This document shows, one piece after another, positions 33,960 to 43,260 of a stretch of 64,000 nt of DNA. Numbering within the stretch: the stretch's first letter is position 1; every line of letters begins with the position of its first letter. The stretch is from an uncultured Lachnospiraceae bacterium (GTDB taxonomy: Bacteria > Bacillota > Clostridia > Lachnospirales > Lachnospiraceae), in contig CAKREB010000009.1 of NCBI GenBank assembly GCA_934317005.1, positions 82,213 through 146,212 on the forward strand, read 5' to 3'. Position numbers and translations under genes: made by a program. A model generated the notes under the pieces. It was not told where the DNA came from, did not search any database, and was given only the letters and a program-made list of their open reading frames with translations.

Positions 33960-35752
33960 AGAGAAGCCGTCCTTTCTGTCGTTTCCTGATATTGCGACTG
34001 GTGAATTTCACGGTAAACCTCACAGGTGGAAAGCAGCTCATCATGTGTTCCCATACCGATTACCTTACCATCCTCTAAAACTAAGATTTTATCTGCATGA
34101 CGGATAGAAGAGGTTCTCTGTGATACCATAAAGATAGTCGGATGATAGGAAAGGTTTTTTAAACCGTTTCGCAGTCTGGCATCTGTAGCATAATCAAGAG
34201 CAGATGTACTATCATCAAAGATCAGGATTTCCGGTTTGCGTACCAGAGCACGCGCAATGGTCAGACGCTGTTTCTGACCACCGGAAAGGTTCCGTCCGCC
34301 CTGTTCCACAAAGGAATCGATGCCATCCTGTTTTTTTTCAACAAATTCAAGGGACTGGGAAAGCTCTAAGGCTTCCATAAGCTCCTCTTCGGTAGCATTT
34401 TCATTGCCCCATAAAAGGTTATCGCGGATGCTTCCCTTAAATAAAACCGCTTTTTGCATGACGATGCCGACCTTACTGCGCAGAGTTTCCAGCGGATAGC
34501 TTTGTACATTTTGTCCATCCACTGTCACCGTACCTTCTGTGACATCATAGAAACGAGGAATCAGATGCACTAGTGTACTTTTGCCGGAACCGGTACCACC
34601 GATGATGCCGATGTTTTCTCCGGGATTGGCAGTGAAGCTGACTTTTTCAATCGAAGGCTCCTGTGCCCCTTGATATGCCATAGAAACATTCTGGAAAATA
34701 ACCTGTCCGGATTTGCTTTCTACATCCGAAGTATTATCTGCTTTTGGATTGTCTGCATCGGAAGTATTTGTTGTATCATAGTCTTCGGTATACTCGACAG
34801 AAGCAAGCGAGGACTGGATTTCCATGATTCCCTGAATGCGGTTTGCACATGCCAAAGCTTTATTTGACATAACGATTACATTGGCAAGCTTGATCAGCTC
34901 TACTAAGATCTGTGAAAGATAGTTGATCAGAGCGACAATCTGTCCCTGGGAAAGTGTACCGGCATTGATGCGGATACCACCTACCCACAAAAGAGCAACT
35001 AAAGCAAGGTTGATCATGACATAGGTCACAGGGTTTGTCAGTGCAGAGATTCGTCCGACAAAAAGCTGGGATTTTGCGAGAAAATTATTCTCTTCACAAA
35101 ACTGTACCTCTTCCTCCGGCTCACGGTGAAAGGCACGGATGACACGGACACCGGTCAGGTTTTCGCGTGTGCTTCCGAGTACGCGGTCTAAGGCGCCCTG
35201 TACTTTTTTATACAAAGGCATGCTGATTCCCATAATACCAAAAACCACAAGTGCGAGAAGTGGAATGACGATCGCAAAGACAAGCGCTGCCTTAATATCG
35301 ATCACAAATGCCATGATCATAGCACCGAATACGATAAATGGGGAACGTAAAAACAGTCTTAATGCAAGATTGACACCAGATTGTACCTGATTGATATCAC
35401 TTGTCATACGAGTGATCAGGGTAGAAGTACCGATGGTATCCATTTCTGCAAAGGAGAGTGTTTCAATATGGGAAAACAGGGCATGGCGAAGTCTTGCGGC
35501 AAAACCAACGGCAGCTTTTGCTGCGAAGTATTGCGCAGTGATCGAACAGGTAAGACCAATGATTGCTAATAGAACTAATATAATACCATATTTTGCAATG
35601 TAGCCTTTGTCCTGATAGCTGATACCGTAGTCAATAATCGCTGCAGTAACCATTGGAACGGTCAGGTCAAAGCAGGCTTCTAATAGCTTGAACAGTGGGC
35701 CGAGTAAGCATTCTTTCTCATATCCTTTCATATACTTGAGTAGTTTCTTCAT
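33956..35752 (-). CDS. ABC exporter half-transporter, degenerate-site partner
   Basis: 598 residues: six membrane helices (about 15-300), a Ser/Asp-rich insert (about 320-350, 'DTTNTSDADNPKADNTSDVES'), then a nucleotide-binding domain with Walker A GGTGSGKST, signature 'LSGGQKQR' and Walker B 'ILIFDDSTSALD'. The Walker-B Glu is replaced by Asp, as is usual for the degenerate half of heterodimeric exporters. The four-base overlap with the following gene supports pairing. It is the first gene of the minus-strand exporter unit. Confidence 0.93.
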   Translation of the reverse strand: MKKLLKYMKGYEKECLLGPLFKLLEACFDLTVPMVTAAIIDYGISYQDKGYIAKYGIILVLLAIIGLTCSITAQYFAAKAAVGFAARLRHALFSHIETLSFAEMDTIGTSTLITRMTSDINQVQSGVNLALRLFLRSPFIVFGAMIMAFVIDIKAALVFAIVIPLLALVVFGIMGISMPLYKKVQGALDRVLGSTRENLTGVRVIRAFHREPEEEVQFCEENNFLAKSQLFVGRISALTNPVTYVMINLALVALLWVGGIRINAGTLSQGQIVALINYLSQILVELIKLANVIVMSNKALACANRIQGIMEIQSSLASVEYTEDYDTTNTSDADNPKADNTSDVESKSGQVIFQNVSMAYQGAQEPSIEKVSFTANPGENIGIIGGTGSGKSTLVHLIPRFYDVTEGTVTVDGQNVQSYPLETLRSKVGIVMQKAVLFKGSIRDNLLWGNENATEEELMEALELSQSLEFVEKKQDGIDSFVEQGGRNLSGGQKQRLTIARALVRKPEILIFDDSTSALDYATDARLRNGLKNLSYHPTIFMVSQRTSSIRHADKILVLEDGKVIGMGTHDELLSTCEVYREIHQSQYQETTERTASL

Positions 35753-35906
35753 AAATAATCTCCCTTTCTAGGTAGCGTTTGTTTTTTTAGTGTATGATTT
35801 TTATGTCTGATCCATAAGCACATCTCTACTATTTTACCACATTCGTCAATAGAAAAGACACTGTTTTATGCACTTCTGTGGAAAATAATCATTGGAAAGG
35901 AGAATT

Positions 35907-35966
35907 GTGTGCATCAAAAAGTCTGTTTGTCACGTCATAGAAAGTAAAGAATCCTTTGTTATTTGA
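35907..35966 (+). CDS. Candidate short leader ORF
   Basis: AAAGGAG is followed four bases later by GTG, opening 19 codons (VCIKKSVCHVIESKESFVI) that stop at 35966, 42 bases before the next gene. An overlapping TTG frame of 11 codons uses the same site. A leader peptide is possible; chance is also likely because no homology can be judged at this size. Confidence 0.2.
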   Translation: MCIKKSVCHVIESKESFVI

Positions 35967-36008
35967 AATTCTTCGTTCAGAAGATTCAGGGAGTACATTA
36001 GGGAAGGA

Positions 36009-36728
36009 ATGGTGGTTATGGTGTTAAGAAAAAGAATCGGAATCTTTTTTGGCATTTGCTGCATTCTTGCAGTGATAGTGGCAGTGATGGCAGGGATACA
36101 GAGAAAAGGGCAGGAGCAGTCTGCACTAGCTGAAAAAGAAAAAAGGACAGCTTCGTCAAAAGTATCTTCTGAAACGTCAGAGGAATTATATCGGATGTTG
36201 TTGGATGAGGTAAAAAAGTATGCAGGAAAAGAAGTAGACCGAGTGAAAGCAGATTGGATAGCTACATATTTAGAGGATCCGGATATCAATTGGAAGAAGT
36301 GGAAGAGAGAAGAGGTTTCTTTGGGAAATCCGCTTGTTATCTACAATCCAAAAGAGGATGGGAACAATCTAATGACAAAATATCCTCTGATAGCGGATAA
36401 GGAAGTGATTGGAATGCTGGAAGCGTGTGTATATCAGGGGAAATGGAACTTTTCGGTATCTGATATGGGAGACAGGGATGAGGTCTTCGCGCAACTGGTA
36501 TGTCAGCATCAGAAGCCGATTGCTTATGTAGCAGGGATGACAGAATGTGGATATCTACTGGATATAGAGATTCCTCAAAAAGTGTATGAAGATACAGGAT
36601 GGAAAGGAAAGATTACAAAAAGCAGCACAATCCAAAAATTTATAGCATTGTCCTATACGGAAAAGTTGAAAAAGATCATAGCTTATGTGAAGAAATGTCG
36701 ACAGTCCCAACAAAAAAACAGGAGATAA
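36009..36728 (+). CDS. Uncharacterised anchored extracellular protein
   Basis: 239 residues. A hydrophobic segment at residues 8-29 ('IGIFFGICCILAVIVAVMAGI') with basic residues before it suggests a signal anchor and an extracellular body. The remainder has no recognised motif; it contains Trp-rich stretches ('DINWKKWKREEV', 'YQGKWNFSVSDMGD') and a basic C-terminus. ATG 36009 and ATG 36018 share the ribosome site GGGAAGG; either could be used. Neighbouring genes are divergent (exporter) and convergent (secreted protein), so the gene is alone. A strong terminator follows. The family is not recognised. Confidence 0.65.
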   Translation: MVVMVLRKRIGIFFGICCILAVIVAVMAGIQRKGQEQSALAEKEKRTASSKVSSETSEELYRMLLDEVKKYAGKEVDRVKADWIATYLEDPDINWKKWKREEVSLGNPLVIYNPKEDGNNLMTKYPLIADKEVIGMLEACVYQGKWNFSVSDMGDRDEVFAQLVCQHQKPIAYVAGMTECGYLLDIEIPQKVYEDTGWKGKITKSSTIQKFIALSYTEKLKKIIAYVKKCRQSQQKNRR

Positions 36729-36776
36729 AAAAGGGCACACTGCGATATTACAGCAACTTCCTATTCCATAAAAATA

Positions 36777-36842
36777 AAACCGTATCTATAGCCTGCCATG
36801 GGTTCTTAGCGTTCACTTTAGCAGGTTGTAGATACGGTTTTT
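36777..36842. terminator. Strong bidirectional terminator
   Basis: AAACCGTATCTATAGCCTGC (36777-36796) pairs with GCAGGTTGTAGATACGGTTT (36821-36840), about 20 base pairs with one or two mismatches, flanked by A-runs on the left and T-runs on the right. It separates two convergent genes. Confidence 0.88.
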
Positions 36843-36857
36843 CGTTTCGTGTGAGAT

Positions 36858-37550
36858 TTATTTCATTTTGGCACGATTTGCTTTTGTGTTTTTCTGAAAA
36901 TGTAATGTGGCTGCCTTTTGATTTTTTGTCATTTTTTTGAATTGCTTTTTGTAATTTTTATAGCTGGTTTCCTTATTGTTGATCTTGTAGTTAGTATAAT
37001 AAATGGAAAAGCCATAGCTACTATGTTCCGTATGTTTGGCTTTTTTGGCATACGATTTGTCATCTGTTCCGCCATAGCTTGCTTTGACAATTAATTTTCC
37101 GTTTTTCGTCAATCGATAGAAATCGCCCCAGTAAGCGCCTGTGTGAGCATCCTCAATACCGATGATCTTTCCTTTCTGATACCAGGTAATACCGCTGCAG
37201 GTAGTGACACATTTCACCTTATGATTGACATAAGCAAACACCTTCGTATAACCGGCTGCATAGCAGGCATTTGGATTCGTAACGACAAGTTCGCTGACAC
37301 CGTCGCCATTCAGATCTTTGCAAAGGAAAGTGTAGGAAGAAGTGTCATTTTCTGCTTGTGCGAGGTTGCTGCTCCAGGAAAATGTTTTTTTGGCAAGCAT
37401 CTTTTTGTATGCGGTAATTGCTTTCCTGTTGGTGCCGGCTGTGTTTGCAAAGGCAGTACTTGCCGGTGCTGCAGCAGATGTTGTGATGATAGCAGCAGTG
37501 AGTAAAGTGCCAAAAAGTTTTTTTAAAGTTGTCAATGTTTTGTTTCTCAT
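36858..37550 (-). CDS. Secreted protein with FG-GAP/EF-hand-like calcium motif
   Basis: 230 residues. A signal peptide with basic n-region and hydrophobic core ends near 'STAFANT' (about residue 37). 'FLCKDLNGDGVSELVVTN' (about 74-91) resembles a DxNxDG calcium-binding loop as in FG-GAP or EF-hand-like extracellular proteins. The C-terminal third is Lys/Tyr/Asn-rich and basic. No enzyme signature is visible. This type of short secreted protein is common in gut Lachnospiraceae; its function is unknown. The ribosome site GAGG lies six bases before the ATG. Confidence 0.7.
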   Translation of the reverse strand: MRNKTLTTLKKLFGTLLTAAIITTSAAAPASTAFANTAGTNRKAITAYKKMLAKKTFSWSSNLAQAENDTSSYTFLCKDLNGDGVSELVVTNPNACYAAGYTKVFAYVNHKVKCVTTCSGITWYQKGKIIGIEDAHTGAYWGDFYRLTKNGKLIVKASYGGTDDKSYAKKAKHTEHSSYGFSIYYTNYKINNKETSYKNYKKQFKKMTKNQKAATLHFQKNTKANRAKMK

Positions 37551-37582
37551 AATTAGCCTCTTTTCTGTGTGATTTATTTATT

Positions 37583-37642
37583 CCCGCAAAGCAACAAGCC
37601 AGGCGCAAGCTTGCTCGTATTTGGCGACTGCCGTAGGGAATT
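37583..37642. repeat. Structured intergenic element related to 955-1056
   Basis: ATTCCC near 37580-37585 faces GGGAAT at about 37635-37640, and inside lies a perfect 10-base palindrome GCAAGCTTGC. On the minus strand the order AATTCCC, AGCAAGCTTGCG, TTGTTGCTTTGCGGGAATAAA parallels the element at 955-1056. It lies just downstream of the exporter stop at 37655. Termination or processing is possible; no long T-tract follows. Confidence 0.45.
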
Positions 37643-37654
37643 TGACTCTGCAAT

Positions 37655-39379
37655 TTATGCCATTTCATTATAATGTGCATAAATTCCGTGTTTCTTTAGT
37701 AATTCTTCGTGTGTTCCGCGCTCTGCAATTCCGGTATCTGCAACGACTAAAATTTCATCGGCATTGCGGATTGTAGAAAGGCGGTGCGCAATCGTGATCG
37801 TGGTACGATCCTTTGAAAGCTCCGTAAGGCTCTTTTGAATCCAGCGCTCACTTTCGTTGTCCAATGCACTGGTAGCTTCATCCAGTATCAGGATAGGCGG
37901 ATTTTTTAAAAATACTCTGGCAATCGAGATACGCTGCTTCTGACCACCGGAAAGGCGGGTTCCACGCTCTCCGACAAAGCTGTCGTATCCGTCAGGAAGT
38001 GATTCGATAAAATCATGAATATTGGCTTTTTTCGCAGCGGATATGATTTCTTCCATTGTAGCATCCGGTTTGCCATAGGCGATGTTTTCTCTAATAGTAC
38101 CGCCAAAAAGATAGACATCCTGCTGTACCAGTCCGATCTGACTTCTAAGACTTTCCAAAGTTAAGGTGCGGATATCTTTTCCGTCAATCGTGATGCGTCC
38201 GCCGGTTACATCGTAGAAGCGTGGAAGCATCGAGCAGATGGTTGTCTTACCACTGCCGGAAGGACCAACTAGTGCAACTGATTTTCCAGCTTCGATATCA
38301 AAAGATACGTGAGAGAGTACAAGTGTATCATCATCACTGTAGTGGAACGATACATCTTCATAGGTAACATGTCCTTTTACATTTTTAAGTGGCTTTGCAT
38401 CCGGTGCATCTACGATATCTGGCTTTGTTTCAACGACAGCCAGAAAGCGGCGAAAGCCTGAAAGACCTTTTTGCATCATTTCCGTAAGCTCGACTAAAAT
38501 CTGGATCGGACTGATAAAAATACCGATGTACAGTGCGTACATGGCAAGGTCGGCAACCTGCATCTTTCCCTGTGCGATCAAAAGACCGCCAAAGACAAGT
38601 GTGATCAGATACATCATTCCCTGAAAGAACAGGTTCCCACTCATAAAAGTTCCCATGCAGTGATAGTTGGCATCTTTAGAAACCAGAAAGGCTTCATTGC
38701 TTGCCATAAACTTTTGGCGTTCAAGCTGTTCGTTTGCAAAAGACTGTACAACACGGATGCCGGAGAGCGTATCCTGCAGACTGGAGTTAATGTCACCAAT
38801 CTTTTGGCGGTTATCCATAAAGGTTGCCTGCATCTTCTGATTCTGTCCAAATGAAAAAATAATCATAATAATTACGAGGATCAGAAGAGGAATCGCAAGA
38901 CGCCAGTTGATCAAAAACAAAAAGATAAACGAGCCGATGATCTTGATCAGGGAGATGAAAAGATTCTCCGGACCGTGATGTGCCATTTCAGAAATGTCAA
39001 ACAGGTCAGATACAAGTTTACTCATCATCTGACCGGAGTTGTTCTGATCGTAATAGGAAAAAGATAATTTTTCGTAGTGATCAAACAACTGCTGACGCAT
39101 ATCGCGCTCCATGCGGGCACCCATCATATGTCCCTGATAGCTGACATAGTATTTACACAGAGCCTGCAAAAGGTATAGGATCAATAGTCCTAAGGCAATC
39201 GGAGGCAGAGCATGTAAAATACTAGCCGGGCTTTCACCGAATAATGTTTTTGTCAAACTTCTTAAAATCTGTGGGTATGCCAGATCAACTAAGCTGATGA
39301 GAGCAGCACAGATCAGATCCAGAAAGAACACCCCCTTATAGGGGGCGTAGTAAGGAATGAATTTTTTTAATGTATGCAC
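37655..39379 (-). CDS. ABC exporter, homodimer type
   Basis: 574 residues. The start is GTG 39379, eight bases after AGGAG, where the ribosome site overlaps the stop of the upstream glycosidase gene; a longer frame from 39412 is rejected. Six membrane helices precede a complete nucleotide-binding domain: Walker A GPSGSGKTT, 'RLSGGQKQRISIA', Walker B 'ILILDEATSALD' with the catalytic Glu, and the His switch 'TIAHRLS'. Nothing is degenerate, so a homodimer is likely. Coupling to a GH2 glycosidase gene is unusual and suggests export or recycling of a glycosylated compound; this is inference. Confidence 0.92.
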   Translation of the reverse strand: MHTLKKFIPYYAPYKGVFFLDLICAALISLVDLAYPQILRSLTKTLFGESPASILHALPPIALGLLILYLLQALCKYYVSYQGHMMGARMERDMRQQLFDHYEKLSFSYYDQNNSGQMMSKLVSDLFDISEMAHHGPENLFISLIKIIGSFIFLFLINWRLAIPLLILVIIMIIFSFGQNQKMQATFMDNRQKIGDINSSLQDTLSGIRVVQSFANEQLERQKFMASNEAFLVSKDANYHCMGTFMSGNLFFQGMMYLITLVFGGLLIAQGKMQVADLAMYALYIGIFISPIQILVELTEMMQKGLSGFRRFLAVVETKPDIVDAPDAKPLKNVKGHVTYEDVSFHYSDDDTLVLSHVSFDIEAGKSVALVGPSGSGKTTICSMLPRFYDVTGGRITIDGKDIRTLTLESLRSQIGLVQQDVYLFGGTIRENIAYGKPDATMEEIISAAKKANIHDFIESLPDGYDSFVGERGTRLSGGQKQRISIARVFLKNPPILILDEATSALDNESERWIQKSLTELSKDRTTITIAHRLSTIRNADEILVVADTGIAERGTHEELLKKHGIYAHYNEMA

Positions 39380-39392
39380 GTAGATCGTCTCC

Positions 39393-42254
39393 TTATTCTG
39401 CAACAAATACATTTTTAAGCTGTTTCATATTCAATGTCTGTTCCGGTGCAAATTCATCGGAGGTCAGGTAATCAAGCAGTGATTTGGTAAACTGTTTTAC
39501 TTCAATACGGTCTGCAATTTCGCTCAGACGGCTGGTGCAGATCATCAGACGTCCGGAATCAACCTTTCCTTCAAATAAAATACCAAGCTTGTGGTTCCTT
39601 TCAAAGTTATCTACCATCTGTACGATCGGACGATAAGATGGATCGGTAGCATCATCCAGAATAGCACAGTCCGCATGAGATACAATCTGATACCACTGCG
39701 GAGTAGAATATTTATGCGTTGGGAAGCTCTTTAAGGCAGGGTGATCCTTTTTGATTAAAAGTCCCATTGTTCCCACGGCTACCGGCTTTTTCATCCATTC
39801 ACAGATATCACGGAACATCGGATAGCACCAAAAGTCAGTGCAGTAAAAGCCTTCCAGACTTTCCTTTACCTCCTGTGGAAGATAAAGAACACGCTTGCCC
39901 TGCTTTAGTAAGGCTTCGGCTTCATCAAAATCCTGTGTCAGGAACAGGTGTGTTCCATTCTGGTTGATATTTGATATTGCATTGAGGGAAAGACTGCTCT
40001 TTGCAGCAGGATAGCTATATAGTTCATAGGTGTTTTTCATAGTAGTTCCCGGAATGGTTAAAGTTAATGTGTGTACAAGTGCTTTGTCACTTTCCGGAAG
40101 AGGAATCGTCACATCGCCAAGCTCTACAAGACCAAAAGCGTGATCCGGAATAGGAACCTCTCCGGAAGCAGAAGTCTTACCCTCGGTAGTAAGCTCCCAG
40201 TGAAGTGTCTGATTGATTAGTTCTTTTGGATTGTAGTAGCGGATTGCCATAGCAGATTGGAATGACTCACCATTTGTCTGGATATAGGAAGCAAACTGTG
40301 CCAGAAGAATACCGTCTGAGCAGTAGCCGGCCCATTCTTCAGGTGTGACATGTCCTTTACTGTCCATAAAAGCATCCAATATACCGACAAGAGCAGTTCC
40401 CTGACCTGTAAAGTCCTGAATATCCAGGATCTGATAACCGGCGAGAAGCTTTGTGCGTGCGGCTGCCTCTAACTCTTCTTTGTAACACTGTACAGAAAGC
40501 TTTCCAGATGTGTAGAAAAAGTCATCTGCCTGATCTAACATGCCCTTCTTTTCTAAGCGTTCACGGAAGACTTCGAAGTTACGTGCTTTTAAAACACCGG
40601 TATATTTCGGGATTTCGTGGAAGTTTGGATAGACAGCAAACTGTCCAATCTCATGTGAAACAACCGGGATATGTGGAATCAACACACCCTCGCCCTGTGC
40701 CGCTTTGACCTTTTTGACGCCTGTGCCGTACTGAATCTCGATTTCTTCTGCACCGTCAGCGTTAGAAGCCTCTGCATTGCTTGGACAGATTTCTTCATCA
40801 TAGTTGTGCATGGTAGAAGGCTCATCCCACTGGATATGACCGAGTGGTGCATCACACATGCCATAGGAACCGCGGATCAGGCGGTTTTTGCTAAAGCGCA
40901 CACCGACAAAGAAATCATCTTCCGGCAGTAGTACCGGCGTATGCTGGAAGTTGTTGGAACCCTGCGTATATAAGTGACGTGTATCGACCTTCTTGTAGTC
41001 GCGGATAATCTGTGCCATACGCTCCTTGCTGCCCCAAAGCTCGTTGCCAAGTGACATCATGCAGTAAGAGGCATGATTACCAAAAGCATCCATCATGCGG
41101 TATCCCTCTGTGATCAGATACTGCTGTTCTTCTTCGTTATGATTTTCATCACCCGGTGCGGTAAGAGTACCCCAAAACGGAAGTTGTGGTTCCATATAGA
41201 TACCCAGATAGTCAGCCGCGGTAAAGGCGGCATCCGGTGGGCAGCAGGTATGAAAACGGTAATGATTGATACCATAGGATTTTGAAATCTTCATGACGCG
41301 GATCCATTCATCAACGGTGGCAGGAACAGCGCCGGTCAGAGGAAAGATCAGACCATCATGCTTACCACGCAGAAAAGTAGGTGTTCCATTGATCAAAAAT
41401 TCTGTTTCTGTTGTAGAGAATCTGCGAAGTCCAAAAGTAGTTACGGCTTTTTCTGCATTGTCATCCATCGTCAGCTCCAGACGGTATACGACAGGTGTAT
41501 ATTCACTCCAGAAAGCAGCATCCTCCCCTAAAGCATAGGTAAACTCTGCGCTTGCTGTGCCAACCGGAAAATCAATCGAAAACGCAGCCTGCGGTGCTGC
41601 CACGCCGGTATCTCCGCTGATATCGGTAAGGATTGCATTGGCAGTTACTGTCTTTGTGACGGCAGCAGATGTCGTGTTGACTGTGTCAAAGGTGACGCGC
41701 ACGGATTTTGTGTCGATATCCGGAAATGTTTTCAAATTAGTTACATAGACTGCATCATAGATATGCAGTGCAATCTCACCGATGATACCATTCCAGTTTG
41801 TCTGTGTATCCGGTGAAGTCAGATGTCCGCCCTTTGTCGGATAATCCACATTGGATACTAAAACGGTCAGACGGAACTGTGGTGCTTTGATATAATCACT
41901 CAGATCATACTGATGCGGTGCGTTTAAGCTGTCAAACTCTCCGACAAATGTATCATCTACCCAGACCTTTGTCATACGGGTACGCTCCAGATAAAGAAAG
42001 ATATTTTTGCCGAGTAAAGAAGCATCAAGTGTCACCTCTTTGCTGTACCAGGCATATCCTTCAAAAAGATATGGATCTGTTAAAAAGCCGGTTTCTCTTA
42101 CATCCGATGGTTTTCCCTTTTGTGCCATCGAAGTAGTGCCGGGCAGAGTAATCGTATCTTCTGGTAAAGAAAGATACTGCTTCTTTTGGATACCCTCCCT
42201 GGCTTCGTCCATCGCAAAGTGCCATGAGCCGGCTAAGTTAAGTGTTTTTATCAT
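39393..42254 (-). CDS. Glycoside hydrolase family 2 enzyme
   Basis: 953 residues from ATG 42254 with GAGG five bases upstream. Domain order fits GH2: N-terminal jelly-roll ('NLAGSWHFAMDEAREGI', 'YAWYSKEVTL', 'FVGEFDSLNAPHQYDLSDYI'), an Ig-like domain (about 180-275), and a TIM barrel from about residue 280. The acid/base Glu lies in 'MSLGNELWGSKER' and the probable nucleophile in 'PVVSHEIGQFAV'. It has no signal peptide, so it acts in the cytosol on imported or endogenous glycosides; beta-galactosidase, glucuronidase or another specificity cannot be told apart. A perfect -10 (minus TATAAT, plus 42328-42333) lies 74 bases upstream without a good -35. Confidence 0.85.
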   Translation of the reverse strand: MIKTLNLAGSWHFAMDEAREGIQKKQYLSLPEDTITLPGTTSMAQKGKPSDVRETGFLTDPYLFEGYAWYSKEVTLDASLLGKNIFLYLERTRMTKVWVDDTFVGEFDSLNAPHQYDLSDYIKAPQFRLTVLVSNVDYPTKGGHLTSPDTQTNWNGIIGEIALHIYDAVYVTNLKTFPDIDTKSVRVTFDTVNTTSAAVTKTVTANAILTDISGDTGVAAPQAAFSIDFPVGTASAEFTYALGEDAAFWSEYTPVVYRLELTMDDNAEKAVTTFGLRRFSTTETEFLINGTPTFLRGKHDGLIFPLTGAVPATVDEWIRVMKISKSYGINHYRFHTCCPPDAAFTAADYLGIYMEPQLPFWGTLTAPGDENHNEEEQQYLITEGYRMMDAFGNHASYCMMSLGNELWGSKERMAQIIRDYKKVDTRHLYTQGSNNFQHTPVLLPEDDFFVGVRFSKNRLIRGSYGMCDAPLGHIQWDEPSTMHNYDEEICPSNAEASNADGAEEIEIQYGTGVKKVKAAQGEGVLIPHIPVVSHEIGQFAVYPNFHEIPKYTGVLKARNFEVFRERLEKKGMLDQADDFFYTSGKLSVQCYKEELEAAARTKLLAGYQILDIQDFTGQGTALVGILDAFMDSKGHVTPEEWAGYCSDGILLAQFASYIQTNGESFQSAMAIRYYNPKELINQTLHWELTTEGKTSASGEVPIPDHAFGLVELGDVTIPLPESDKALVHTLTLTIPGTTMKNTYELYSYPAAKSSLSLNAISNINQNGTHLFLTQDFDEAEALLKQGKRVLYLPQEVKESLEGFYCTDFWCYPMFRDICEWMKKPVAVGTMGLLIKKDHPALKSFPTHKYSTPQWYQIVSHADCAILDDATDPSYRPIVQMVDNFERNHKLGILFEGKVDSGRLMICTSRLSEIADRIEVKQFTKSLLDYLTSDEFAPEQTLNMKQLKNVFVAE

Positions 42255-42364
42255 AGTAACCTCATTTCTGCGCATAAGGCGCTTTTGTATTTATGTATTT
42301 TAAATAGGTTGTTTTTGTCCCCAACCAATTATACTATGATTTGATATAAAATGCACCACTTTTG

Positions 42365-42394
42365 TTGCATATGGAATGGAAAAAGTGCTATAAT
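42365..42394 (+). promoter_or_regulatory. Sigma-A promoter of the amidase-chemotaxis run
   Basis: TTGCAT at 42365-42370, an 18-base spacer and a perfect TATAAT at 42389-42394. The -10 element of the divergent GH2 gene lies about 35 bases upstream, so the two units share a compact back-to-back promoter region. Confidence 0.7.
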
Positions 42395-42465
42395 GGGCAC
42401 GGAAGAAAAACCGATTGCCAAAGAAAAATCTGAAAAAAGGCAATGGATAGGATACAGGAGAAAAA

Positions 42466-43260
42466 ATGGAGATGAAGGAATGGCGCCGCCTTGCAGCACA
42501 GAGTGTATCTCTGCTTCTGGTGGTGTTTATTTGTTGCATTTGTTTTTCGCAGCGCCTGCAGCAAAGTGCACAGACAGAGGCTCATGCAGAAGCAAAGCTT
42601 TCTAAAGGCATGGAAGAGGCTAAAAAGCAGGACGAAGAAAACGTGCAGGAGATGGAAAAGACGATACAGTGGGAAGAGGCGAAGAAGGAAGTAAAAGGTG
42701 TTGTGGTTCTGGATGCAGGACATGGTGGCATGGACGAAGGAACCTCTTCGAAAAATGGAAAATATCTGGAAAAAGATTATACCCTGCTGATTGTAAACCG
42801 TGTGAAAGAATTATTGGAAGAGAGTAATATCAAGGTATATTATACAAGAACGGATGACCGGAACGTATCGAAAAAAAAGCGTACAGATCTTGCTGACAGG
42901 AAAAAGGCAGATCTTTTTATCGGCATTCACTGCAATGCATCCAGTGACGGAGATACTACAGCGAATGGTCTGGAGGCGCTGTATTCTATGCGGACGCCTA
43001 AGACAGGAAGCATAAAAAATAAAGAGTTAGCAAAGGTAATGCTAGAGGAATTGTCCCAAGCGACAGGACTTCGAAAGCGTGGTGTGATCCGGAGGGAACA
43101 GTTGTATCTGCTGCATCATGCAAAGGTCCCGACTACTATTGTAGAAATAGGATATATGTCAAATAAAGATGATTTGAATTTCATGAAGAAAGAAGAAGGT
43201 CAGAAAAAGATCGCGCAGGGAATCTGCGATGGAATTGCAAGGGCATTGGAGGAAAAGTGA
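42466..43260 (+). CDS. N-acetylmuramoyl-L-alanine amidase (Amidase_3, CwlD-like)
   Basis: 264 residues. An N-terminal signal anchor (about 9-28, 'SVSLLLVVFICCICFSQRL') and a coiled stretch precede an Amidase_3 catalytic domain: 'VVLDAGHGGMDEG' with the first zinc His, Glu in 'KYLEKDYTLLIV', 'LFIGIHCNAS' with the second His, and 'TIVEIGYMSN' with the catalytic Glu. It cuts the amide bond between MurNAc and L-Ala. The size and layout resemble CwlD, which acts in spore cortex maturation, but that role is not shown. Its stop overlaps the rdgB start. Confidence 0.92.
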   Translation: MEMKEWRRLAAQSVSLLLVVFICCICFSQRLQQSAQTEAHAEAKLSKGMEEAKKQDEENVQEMEKTIQWEEAKKEVKGVVVLDAGHGGMDEGTSSKNGKYLEKDYTLLIVNRVKELLEESNIKVYYTRTDDRNVSKKKRTDLADRKKADLFIGIHCNASSDGDTTANGLEALYSMRTPKTGSIKNKELAKVMLEELSQATGLRKRGVIRREQLYLLHHAKVPTTIVEIGYMSNKDDLNFMKKEEGQKKIAQGICDGIARALEEK

